This document shows, in pieces, positions 1 through 5,088 of a DNA stretch of 5,596 bases. The stretch is from positions 1 through 5,596 of the forward strand of contig JAJDFU010000104.1 in NCBI GenBank assembly GCA_020528935.1. The letters are read 5' to 3'. The notes under the pieces are model-generated. The model saw nothing but the letters and a program-made list of their open reading frames with translations. It was not told the origin of the DNA and did no database searches. Numbering within the stretch: position 1 is the stretch's first letter; each line of letters begins with the position of its first letter. The translations under genes were made by a program, and so were the position numbers. This DNA comes from Saprospiraceae bacterium (GTDB lineage: Bacteria > Bacteroidota > Bacteroidia > Chitinophagales > Saprospiraceae).

Positions 1-1
1 T

Positions 2-253
2 GAGATCCTCAAGAAACCCCAGTACTCGCCGGGGGCGGGGGAAAAACAGGTGGCCATCATCTATGTGGGTACGCGGGGCCTGCTTCGGGATGTACCGGTA
101 GATAAGAGCAAGGAAGTCGAGCAGCTCGTCCTCACCGATCTGGAGCAGAACCACAAGGATATTCTCGATCACTTTAAGTCGGGCAAGCTGGAAAAGGAGT
201 ACACCGATCGCCTGCGCGAGGTGGCCGCTCAGCTGGTGCCCCAGTTCAAATAG
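2..253 (+). CDS. atpA: F1Fo ATP synthase subunit alpha, C-terminal part (5' truncated by window)
   Basis: This is the last 83 codons of the alpha subunit of F-type ATP synthase, the non-catalytic nucleotide-binding subunit of the soluble F1 head that alternates with beta subunits. The reading frame is open from base 2 to the TAG at 251-253. The segment near the left edge reads LKKPQYSP followed by EKQVAIIYVGTRGLL, which matches the conserved start of the alpha C-terminal helical domain. The tail, rich in charged helices and ending VPQFK, is also typical. The rest of the protein, including the P-loop, lies outside the window. A GTG at 50 is internal and not a start. The gene directly precedes atpG, in the usual alpha-gamma order, with a 60-nt gap that contains a strong hairpin. 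Identity is near certain from family resemblance and context. Confidence 0.96.
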   Translation, partial: EILKKPQYSPGAGEKQVAIIYVGTRGLLRDVPVDKSKEVEQLVLTDLEQNHKDILDHFKSGKLEKEYTDRLREVAAQLVPQFK

Positions 254-264
254 TTTTTCTAAGC

Positions 265-297
265 CGGAGCCCTTGCGGTACGGCCGCAAGGGCTCCG
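265..297 (+). other. Perfect intercistronic hairpin between atpA and atpG
   Basis: The arms 265-278 and 284-297 are exactly complementary over 14 bp (left arm CGGAGCCCTTGCGG), with a 5-nt loop TACGG. The structure starts 11 nt after the atpA stop and ends 16 nt before the atpG ATG. No T-run follows it on the + strand; the only T-run (255-259) lies on its 5' side. It therefore does not look like a standard intrinsic terminator in either direction. Plausible roles are RNA processing or stabilisation, or control of atpG expression relative to atpA. The structure is seen directly; the role is inferred. Confidence 0.75.
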
Positions 298-313
298 CTA
301 ATCATGCGGATTT

Positions 314-1207
314 ATGGCCGGAAATCTCAAAGAGGTACGCGATCGGATACGCTCGGTGAAAAACACCCAGCAGATCACCAGAGCGATGAAAATGGTCTCC
401 GCGGCCAAGCTGCGGCGGGCTCAGGATGCCATCACGCAGATGCGTCCCTATGCGGACAAGCTGGATGCCATGCTGCGCAACATCCTCTCCAATCTGGAAG
501 GCGGCGATTTCGAGACGGCCTTCGGCGAACAGCGCGAGCTGCGCAAAGCCTGCGTGGTGGTGGTGACCTCCAATCGCGGGCTGTGCGGAGCGTTCAACTC
601 CAATGTGATCAAGGCCGCCATCAGCGCCGTAGAAGGAAAATACGCCGATGTGCGCGCCGCCGGCAACCTCAGCCTGCTCTTTGTGGGTAAGCGCGGCTAC
701 GACTACTTTCGCCGCCGTTACACCGATATCGCCCTCCTCGACGAGTACGTCGACCTGTTCAGCGACCTGAGCTTCGATCACGTGGCCCAGCTGGCCCAGA
801 TGCTCATGACGGCCTTCGAACAGGGAGAGTACGATGTGATTGACGTGGCCTATGGCCGGTTCAAGAACGCGGGTGTGCAATTTCCGGAACTGGAAACCTG
901 GCTGCCCGTAAGGCAACTCCAAGCCGAAGATTCCAACAGCAGGCGCGCCTGGTACACCTTTGAGCCGGACATGGAGTCGCTGCTGTCCTACCTCATACCC
1001 AGGATCCTCCAGACCCAGTTTCACAAGTTTATGCTGGACACCCATGCCAGCGAACACGGCGCCCGCATGACCGCCATGGACAAGGCCACCGAAAATGCCG
1101 ATGAGCTGCTGGGCGACCTGCGCCTCAGCTACAACAAAGCCCGTCAGGAGGCCATTACCAAAGAACTGAGCGAGATCGTGGGCGGAGCAGCAGCCCTGGG
1201 CGGATAA
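314..1207 (+). CDS. atpG: F1Fo ATP synthase subunit gamma
   Basis: This encodes the 297-residue gamma subunit, the rotating central shaft of F1 that couples proton flow through Fo to ATP synthesis by the alpha/beta ring. The length is normal for the family. Residues 1-40 form the conserved N-terminal helix, with NLKEVRDRIRSVKNTQQIT and then AMKMVSAAKLRRAQ. Residues 78-100 hold the core strand and turn VVVTSNRGLCGAFN. Residues about 245-297 form the C-terminal helix, ending in the family signature ITKELSEIVGGAAAL at 281-295. Together the two terminal helices make the coiled-coil axle. The ATG at 314 is chosen because MAGNLKEVR is the standard gamma start; an ATG at 304 is out of frame. No clear Shine-Dalgarno is seen. 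The gene is cotranscribed with atpA and is the last gene of this operon, since a terminator follows 39 nt after its stop and neither atpD nor atpC is present. Confidence 0.98.
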   Translation: MAGNLKEVRDRIRSVKNTQQITRAMKMVSAAKLRRAQDAITQMRPYADKLDAMLRNILSNLEGGDFETAFGEQRELRKACVVVVTSNRGLCGAFNSNVIKAAISAVEGKYADVRAAGNLSLLFVGKRGYDYFRRRYTDIALLDEYVDLFSDLSFDHVAQLAQMLMTAFEQGEYDVIDVAYGRFKNAGVQFPELETWLPVRQLQAEDSNSRRAWYTFEPDMESLLSYLIPRILQTQFHKFMLDTHASEHGARMTAMDKATENADELLGDLRLSYNKARQEAITKELSEIVGGAAALGG

Positions 1208-1246
1208 ATTCAGGATGAATACCTACACATACTATCCAATCTTTGA

Positions 1247-1275
1247 GGTCCGGTGATCCATCGCCGGGCCTTTTT
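1247..1275 (+). terminator. Rho-independent terminator of the atp operon
   Basis: A 10-bp stem (GGTCCGGTGA at 1247-1256 with TCGCCGGGCC at 1261-1270) closes a TCCA loop and is followed at once by five T residues (1271-1275). Eight pairs are Watson-Crick and two are U-G wobbles, so the hairpin is more stable as RNA from the + strand than from the - strand. It lies 39 nt after the atpG stop and separates the ATP synthase genes from the arsenic operon. Confidence 0.88.
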
Positions 1276-1306
1276 GCTGCTGCCCTGCACGAAAAAAAGA
1301 AGGGGG

Positions 1307-1337
1307 TTGATTTTTTGCCCCATCTATCGTAATATTG
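1307..1337 (+). promoter_or_regulatory. Candidate Bacteroidetes-type promoter of the ars operon
   Basis: A TTG at 1307-1309 is followed after 20 nt by TAATATTG at 1330-1337. The Bacteroidetes consensus is TTG, a spacer of roughly 17-23 nt, then TAnnTTTG, so the downstream element has one mismatch. The -7-like element lies inside the proposed ArsR operator, which would let a bound repressor block RNA polymerase. The assignment is from pattern only. Confidence 0.45.
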
Positions 1338-1341
1338 CAAT
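1326..1341 (+). promoter_or_regulatory. Putative ArsR operator 1 (upstream of arsR)
   Basis: The sequence ATCGTAATATTGCAAT is an imperfect palindrome; 12 of 16 positions match its own reverse complement. It ends 12 nt before the arsR start codon. A near copy, differing at 2 of 16 positions, occurs before arsI at 1729-1744. An AT-rich twofold-symmetric site of this size is what ArsR/SmtB dimers bind. The repetition in the two regulatory gaps of the operon is the main support. Confidence 0.72.
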
Positions 1342-1353
1342 GAACAAAAAAGT

Positions 1354-1683
1354 ATGGGTGCAACGAAAACGCAATTGTTTACCGAGCGAGAGCTCGAATT
1401 AGCGGCGCTGGCTAAGGCCTTTGCACATCCGGCCCGCATTTCCATTTTGTTGCATCTGTTGCAAGCCGATGCCTGCATTACCGGGGATTTGGTGCAGGAA
1501 GTGGGCCTGGCTCAGCCTACAGTCTCCCAACACCTGCGCGAGCTCAAACAAGCGGGCCTGATCCGGGGGAATGTGGAAGGCAAATCCGTATGCTACTGCA
1601 TCGACCCGGAGCGCTGGGCCCAGGTAAAGACCCTGTTCGAAGACTTGTTTTCCCGCTTCAACGGATTCGATACCTGCTGCTGA
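1354..1683 (+). CDS. arsR: ArsR/SmtB-family arsenic-responsive repressor
   Basis: This 109-residue winged helix-turn-helix protein has the usual length for ArsR/SmtB metalloregulators. These are cytoplasmic dimers that repress their own operon and release DNA on binding As(III) or a metal. Residues 18-36 (LAKAFAHPARISILLHLLQ) are the family N-terminal helices. Residues 52-70 (GLAQPTVSQHLRELKQAGL) are the helix-turn-helix with recognition helix. Residues 71-83 form the beta wing (GNVEGKSVCYCI). The classical Cys-Val-Cys-x2-Cys arsenic site of the E. coli-type protein is missing from the helix before the recognition helix; only Cys41 remains there. Cys80 and Cys82 lie in the wing, and the protein ends in Cys108-Cys109, so any As(III) site must be built differently. 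The start follows an A-rich leader. It is the first gene of the ars operon, with an operator-like palindrome on each side. Family is sure; the arsenic specificity comes from arsI and acr3 downstream. Confidence 0.93.
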   Translation: MGATKTQLFTERELELAALAKAFAHPARISILLHLLQADACITGDLVQEVGLAQPTVSQHLRELKQAGLIRGNVEGKSVCYCIDPERWAQVKTLFEDLFSRFNGFDTCC

Positions 1684-1728
1684 TGCCCGGTATTTCCATG
1701 CCGGAGATCAACATTTTTCGACTAAATG

Positions 1729-1744
1729 ATCGTGATATTGCGAT
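1729..1744 (+). promoter_or_regulatory. Putative ArsR operator 2 (between arsR and arsI)
   Basis: ATCGTGATATTGCGAT matches operator 1 at 14 of 16 positions and is likewise an imperfect palindrome (12 of 16 self-complementary). It lies in the 82-nt arsR-arsI gap and ends 21 nt before the arsI ATG. It suggests a second ArsR-controlled promoter for arsI-acr3-phosphoesterase, or cooperative binding with the upstream site. No convincing -33/-7 pair was found with it. Confidence 0.68.
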
Positions 1745-1765
1745 AAACCGATAAATTGATTGACC

Positions 1766-2221
1766 ATGAATGCTCCAACTGTGATGCACGTATCGCTTTA
1801 TGTGCGCGAACTCGACCGGACGATGGCCTTTTACAATGCTTTTTTCGACCGGGAGCCCGAAAAACTCGAGCCCGGCTACATCAAATACCATCTCGAGGAA
1901 CCTGCGCTGGTCATCTCCTTTATCCAGAAACCGGAGCGGGTTCAGGCCCATTTCGGGCACCTCGGCTTTCGGGTAGACAGCCCGGCGGCGTTGGAGCGGC
2001 GATTGGCGGCCGCAAGGGAAAGAGGACTCGTCAGCCGGGTAGAAACCGGTACGGCCTGCTGCTATGCGGTACAGGACAAGTTCTGGGCCACCGATCCGGA
2101 CGGGCACCAGTGGGAAGTCTATCTCTTTCACCGGGATTCGGTATTCAACGACCCGCATTACGATCTGCGGAGTGAAGAGGAGGACGCGCAATCGGGTGCT
2201 CCGCAAGCAGCCTGCTGTTAA
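1766..2221 (+). CDS. arsI: ArsI-type C-As lyase (VOC-fold dioxygenase, ArsI/CadI family)
   Basis: This is a 151-residue vicinal-oxygen-chelate (glyoxalase/bleomycin-fold) protein. ArsI is a non-haem Fe(II) dioxygenase that uses oxygen to cut the C-As bond of methylarsenite and related trivalent aromatic arsenicals, releasing As(III). Visible family marks are MHVSLYV with His8 and FGHLGF with His65. The hallmark TACCY at 96-100 carries the vicinal Cys98-Cys99 pair that binds the trivalent arsenical. It is followed by QDKFWATDPDGHQWEVYLFH at 103-122. His8, His65 and Glu117 fit the expected 2-His-1-Glu iron site. The ATG at 1766 is preferred over an in-frame TTG at 1760 because it gives the usual compact start before the first strand. 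The tail at 137-151 is acidic, then ends in a second Cys-Cys pair. acr3 starts 17 nt downstream, so product arsenite would go straight to the exporter. A CadI-like cadmium-induced role is the alternative but is less likely here. Confidence 0.93.
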   Translation: MNAPTVMHVSLYVRELDRTMAFYNAFFDREPEKLEPGYIKYHLEEPALVISFIQKPERVQAHFGHLGFRVDSPAALERRLAAARERGLVSRVETGTACCYAVQDKFWATDPDGHQWEVYLFHRDSVFNDPHYDLRSEEEDAQSGAPQAACC

Positions 2222-2238
2222 GTAAACCGTTAGGGGGT

Positions 2239-3318
2239 ATGAAGAATACGGCAAGACAACCTGCCTTTGCACTTGCGCCAAAGCGCCTGTCCGTACTTGA
2301 CCGGTACCTGACGGTCTGGATCTTCTCGGCCATGGCCATCGGGGTCGGTATGGGTTTCTTTTTTCCCGGGTTTGCCTCCACGGTAGAAGGCATGTCCAGC
2401 GGGACCACCAATATTCCGCTGGCGATCGGCCTGATCCTCATGATGTATCCGCCGCTGGCCAAGGTGGACTACCGGAAATTGCCGGCTGTGTTTCGGGATC
2501 TGCGCGTCCTGGGGATCTCCCTGTTTCTGAACTGGGTGGTAGGGCCCGTACTCATGTTTGGCCTGGCCCTCTTACTGCTTCCGGACAAGCCCCACTACAT
2601 GGTGGGGGTGATCCTTATCGGACTGGCGCGCTGTATCGCCATGGTGATCGTGTGGAACGAACTGGCCGAAGGCAACCGCGAATATGCCGCCGGCCTCGTG
2701 GCTTTGAACAGCTTGTTCCAGGTATTCTTCTACAGCTTTTATGCCTGGCTATTCATAAGCGTTCTTCCTCCCCTGCTCGGGTACGAAGGCGCGCTGGTCG
2801 ACATCTCTATGGCTGAAATCGCATCGAGTGTGGCCATTTACCTGGGCATACCCTTTGCAGCGGGTATATTGAGTCGCCTGGGCCTGGTGCGGTGGAAAGG
2901 GGAGCGCTGGTATAAAGAAACCTTCATTCCCCTGATCTCGCCCATCACCCTGGTCGCTCTTCTGCTTACCATTGTGCTCATGTTCAGCCTGAAAGGCGAC
3001 CTGATCGTGCGCATCCCCCTGGATGTGGTTCGCATAGCCGTTCCCTTGGTGCTGTATTTCGCTCTGATGTTCGTACTCAGCTTTTTTGCCAGCAGGGCGG
3101 TGGGGGCCGGTTATTCGGAGAATGCGGCGATTTCCTTTACGGCCACCGGTAACAACTTCGAACTGGCAATTGCGGTGGCCATTTCCGTCTTTGGCTTGAA
3201 TTCCGGCGAGGCCTTTGCCGGAGTGATCGGCCCCCTGGTCGAGGTTCCTGCCTTGATCGGCCTGGTCCATTTGGCGCTCTGGCTTCGCCGGCGTTACCAA
3301 CCGTCACGGATCACCTGA
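2239..3318 (+). CDS. acr3: ACR3-family arsenite efflux permease
   Basis: This 359-residue inner-membrane protein of the bile/arsenite/riboflavin transporter superfamily exports arsenite, driven by the proton gradient. About ten hydrophobic segments can be seen (near 25-44, 59-75, 90-114, 121-139, 150-180, 192-213, 228-250, 264-288, 296-322, 326-350). Family motifs include FFFPG near 40-44, LNWVVGPVLMF at 97-107, GLARCIAMVIVWN at 128-140 with the essential Cys132, and TATGNNFELAIAVA at 301-314. GPLVEVPALIGLV at 331-343 carries Glu335, matching the conserved Cys and Glu needed for transport in characterised Acr3 proteins. The hydrophilic N-terminus (1-22) is ordinary. The ATG at 2239 is preceded by TTAGGGGGT, a purine-rich stretch lying close to the start. 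The gene sits 17 nt after arsI and 14 nt before the phosphoesterase, indicating one transcript. Some annotations call this gene arsB, but it is unrelated to the true ArsB family. Confidence 0.97.
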   Translation: MKNTARQPAFALAPKRLSVLDRYLTVWIFSAMAIGVGMGFFFPGFASTVEGMSSGTTNIPLAIGLILMMYPPLAKVDYRKLPAVFRDLRVLGISLFLNWVVGPVLMFGLALLLLPDKPHYMVGVILIGLARCIAMVIVWNELAEGNREYAAGLVALNSLFQVFFYSFYAWLFISVLPPLLGYEGALVDISMAEIASSVAIYLGIPFAAGILSRLGLVRWKGERWYKETFIPLISPITLVALLLTIVLMFSLKGDLIVRIPLDVVRIAVPLVLYFALMFVLSFFASRAVGAGYSENAAISFTATGNNFELAIAVAISVFGLNSGEAFAGVIGPLVEVPALIGLVHLALWLRRRYQPSRIT

Positions 3319-3332
3319 CAAACCATGCACTT

Positions 3333-4109
3333 ATGCGAATAGCATTTTTCTCCGACATCCACGCCAATCTGCCTGCACTGGAGGCCGTATTGGCCGATAT
3401 CAAAAACCAGGCTCCGGATTTCGTTTTCTGCCTGGGCGACCTGGTCGGTTATAATATCTGGCCCAATGAAGTGGCAACCCTGATCCGGCAGAATGGCATT
3501 CCCACCCTGGCCGGTAATTACGATTACGGCATTGGCCGGAATAGCGACGATTGCGGCTGCGCCTACAAAAGCGAAGAGGAAAAGGCCTGGGGCAAAGCCT
3601 CCATTCGGTTCACCAACAAAAGCACGACGGACGAAACCCGCCGATACCTGCGGAATTTGCCCCGACACATGCAGCTGGATTTCGAATTGCAGGGCGATTC
3701 TCCCGTTCGCATGCTGATGGTCCACGGAAGTCCGCGACGCATTAACGAATACCTGCATATAGACAGGCCGGAGAAGAGCCTGCGGAGAATGATGAGCCAG
3801 GCGCAGGCTCACATCATGCTGTTCGGTCACACGCACATTCCCTATCACCGGGTGCTCGAAGAAGAGTCCGGAGAGGAGATCCGCTTCCGGCATGCCGTGA
3901 ATATTGGCTCCGTTGGCAAGCCCAAAGACGGTGACCCAAGGGCCTGTTATGCGATCCTGGAATGGGATGACCTTCGTTTGTTGAGGGCGGCAGACGATGT
4001 GCGCGTTCATTTCCGGCGCGTGCAATACGAGCTAGAAAAAGCAGCAAAGGCCGTGGAGGAAAGTGCATTGCCCGATGCCTATGCGGACATGCTGCGAACA
4101 GCTCGATAG
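3333..4109 (+). CDS. Calcineurin-like metallophosphoesterase encoded in the ars operon
   Basis: This 258-residue cytoplasmic protein of the YfcE/MJ0936-like metallophosphoesterase type has no signal peptide. The dimetal-site motifs occur in order: Asp8 and His10 in FSDIHAN, Asp36 in LGDLVGY, Asn62 in AGNYD, His131 in MVHGSP, and His166/His168 in FGHTHIP. All metal ligands appear intact, so an active phosphodiesterase or phosphatase is expected. Substrate cannot be read from sequence. Between the GNYD and HGSP motifs is an insert with Asp72-Asp73-Cys74-Gly75-Cys76 (DDCGCAY) and a charged helix, which is not part of the minimal fold. The start is 14 nt after the acr3 stop, so it belongs to the ars transcript. 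A role in arsenic detoxification, for example on an arsenylated or thiol-linked metabolite or in repair, is inferred from position only. The C-terminal 230-258 region is a helical tail. Fold is sure; function is unknown. Confidence 0.9.
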   Translation: MRIAFFSDIHANLPALEAVLADIKNQAPDFVFCLGDLVGYNIWPNEVATLIRQNGIPTLAGNYDYGIGRNSDDCGCAYKSEEEKAWGKASIRFTNKSTTDETRRYLRNLPRHMQLDFELQGDSPVRMLMVHGSPRRINEYLHIDRPEKSLRRMMSQAQAHIMLFGHTHIPYHRVLEEESGEEIRFRHAVNIGSVGKPKDGDPRACYAILEWDDLRLLRAADDVRVHFRRVQYELEKAAKAVEESALPDAYADMLRTAR

Positions 4110-4170
4110 GCTCAAAGGGCTGAAAAGAAACCATTTGCTCCCGATGGCGGCACTTCGACAGGGAATGCCC

Positions 4171-4178
4171 TATCTTTG
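4171..4178 (+). promoter_or_regulatory. Candidate -7 element for the M15 lipoprotein gene
   Basis: TATCTTTG fits the Bacteroidetes -7 consensus TAnnTTTG exactly and lies 19 nt before the preferred start codon, predicting a short 5' leader. No TTG was found at the proper -33 distance, so support is from one half of the promoter. Its position in the 88-nt gap after the phosphoesterase argues that the next gene is transcribed separately. Confidence 0.5.
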
Positions 4179-4197
4179 CCAGCCTAAAGCGAGCGCT

Positions 4198-4998
4198 ATG
4201 CGGTTAGTTCTTCTGCTGTTTTTGGGCCTCTTCTGGCAATCCTGCCAGGGCCAGACCGGCGATCCGTCCGATGGGGCATCTGCTGCCGGCCAGGACGGCA
4301 CCCTCGATGTGCAGGACAGCCTGCCCTCCGGTATCGATCTGGATTACCTCCTGGGCAAATTCGACCCGGCCACCCATCCGGATTTTGTAGCGATCGAACC
4401 CAGGTACGCCAGCCGGGAAGGCATGTACCTGCGCAAGGAAACCTACGAGGCCTTCAAGCGCATGCACGCTGCCGCCTTGGAGGACGGCATCCGCCTGGTG
4501 ATCGTCTCCGCTGCCCGCAACTTCGACCACCAGAAGCGCATCTGGGACGGCAAGTGGACCGGCAAGCGCCCCGTGACCGGCGTACAGGATATCGATCAGG
4601 AATACCCCGACCCGGCCGAGCGCGCCCTCAAGATCCTGGAGTACAGCTCCATGCCGGGGGCCAGCCGCCACCACTGGGGTACCGACGTGGACCTCAACAA
4701 CCTCAACAACAGCTACTTCCGCTCCGGCGAAGGCAAGAAGATCTACGACTGGCTGGTGGCCAACGCACCGGAATACGGCTTCTGCCAGGTGTACACGCCC
4801 AAAGGCCCGGACCGCCCCTCGGGCTACAACGAGGAGCGCTGGCACTGGAGCTACCTGCCCCACGCCCGCCCGCTGACCGACGTGGCCGAGCGCAAGCTCC
4901 AAAACAAAATGTGTACCGGCTTCGAAGGCAGCGAGGCAGCCTACCGCATCGACATCGTCAAGAACGTCGTCCTGGGCGTGAATACCGATTGCCGCTAG
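4198..4998 (+). CDS. Lipoprotein M15-family D-alanyl-D-alanine carboxypeptidase (VanY-like)
   Basis: This 266-residue zinc peptidase is predicted to trim peptidoglycan stem peptides in the cell envelope. The ATG at 4198 gives a lipoprotein signal peptide (MRLVLLLFLGLFWQSC, Cys16 as the lipidated residue; the lipobox WQSC is loose) and follows a -7-like element. A GTG at 4063 would extend the frame by 45 residues into the upstream gene and hide this signal, so it is rejected. After a low-complexity Gly/Ser/Asp linker (17-42) comes the M15 domain. It contains Arg107 in the SAARNF strand; the zinc motif SRHHWGTDVDL at 156-166, with His158 and Asp165; and EERWHW at 212-217, with the catalytic Glu213 and third zinc ligand His216. 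All catalytic residues are present. D,D- versus L,D- specificity cannot be decided. It appears monocistronic, with no visible link to the arsenic genes. Confidence 0.9.
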   Translation: MRLVLLLFLGLFWQSCQGQTGDPSDGASAAGQDGTLDVQDSLPSGIDLDYLLGKFDPATHPDFVAIEPRYASREGMYLRKETYEAFKRMHAAALEDGIRLVIVSAARNFDHQKRIWDGKWTGKRPVTGVQDIDQEYPDPAERALKILEYSSMPGASRHHWGTDVDLNNLNNSYFRSGEGKKIYDWLVANAPEYGFCQVYTPKGPDRPSGYNEERWHWSYLPHARPLTDVAERKLQNKMCTGFEGSEAAYRIDIVKNVVLGVNTDCR

Positions 4999-5016
4999 GG
5001 AAGCAAGGGCGATCCT

Positions 5017-5043
5017 TGCGAAAATTCATGTAAATTTTTGCAT
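5017..5043 (+). repeat. 27-bp AT-rich palindromic repeat, copy 1
   Basis: This is the first of two direct copies that differ at one base (T5037 here, C5069 in the other). The unit is itself an imperfect palindrome: arm TGCGAAAATT, a 6-nt centre, and arm AATTTTTGCA, with 9 of 10 arm positions pairing. It stands out from the GC-rich surroundings and starts 18 nt after the stop of the M15 lipoprotein gene. Confidence 0.85.
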
Positions 5044-5048
5044 CGAAA

Positions 5049-5075
5049 TGCGAAAATTCATGTAAATTCTTGCAT
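5049..5075 (+). repeat. 27-bp AT-rich palindromic repeat, copy 2
   Basis: This second copy begins 32 bp after the first began, close to three turns of B-DNA, with a CGAAA spacer between them. It ends 13 nt before the proposed start codon of the ATPase gene. Two dyad sites on the same helix face just before a start suggest a protein binding region, but a small mobile repeat is equally possible. Confidence 0.85.
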
Positions 5076-5088
5076 TCAAAATGAAAAG

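Noticed and set aside
302..1057. Long open frames opposite or overlapping atpG, acr3, the phosphoesterase and the M15 gene
   Set aside because: They are shadows caused by the GC-rich coding bias of the real genes. Their translations show no recognisable family, and each overlaps a confident gene completely.
1687..1718. Possible terminator or attenuator after arsR
   Set aside because: The stem at 1687-1692/1699-1704 has only 6 bp including a wobble, and the T-run (1714-1718) starts 9 nt after it. This is too weak and too far for an intrinsic terminator.
1760..1765. TTG start two codons before the arsI ATG
   Set aside because: The ATG at 1766 is a better codon and gives the normal N-terminus for the VOC fold.
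4110..4170. Terminator after the phosphoesterase gene
   Set aside because: Only very short stems can be drawn (for example AGGG-AATG-CCCT at 4160-4171), with no T-run, so the 3' end of the ars transcript cannot be placed from sequence.
4063..4197. Upstream GTG extension of the M15 peptidase frame
   Set aside because: It would overlap the phosphoesterase gene by 47 nt, add 45 residues unlike the family, and bury a good lipoprotein signal peptide that begins at ATG 4198 behind a -7-like element.
5017..5075. CRISPR array
   Set aside because: There are only two units with a 5-nt spacer, no third repeat and no cas gene nearby.
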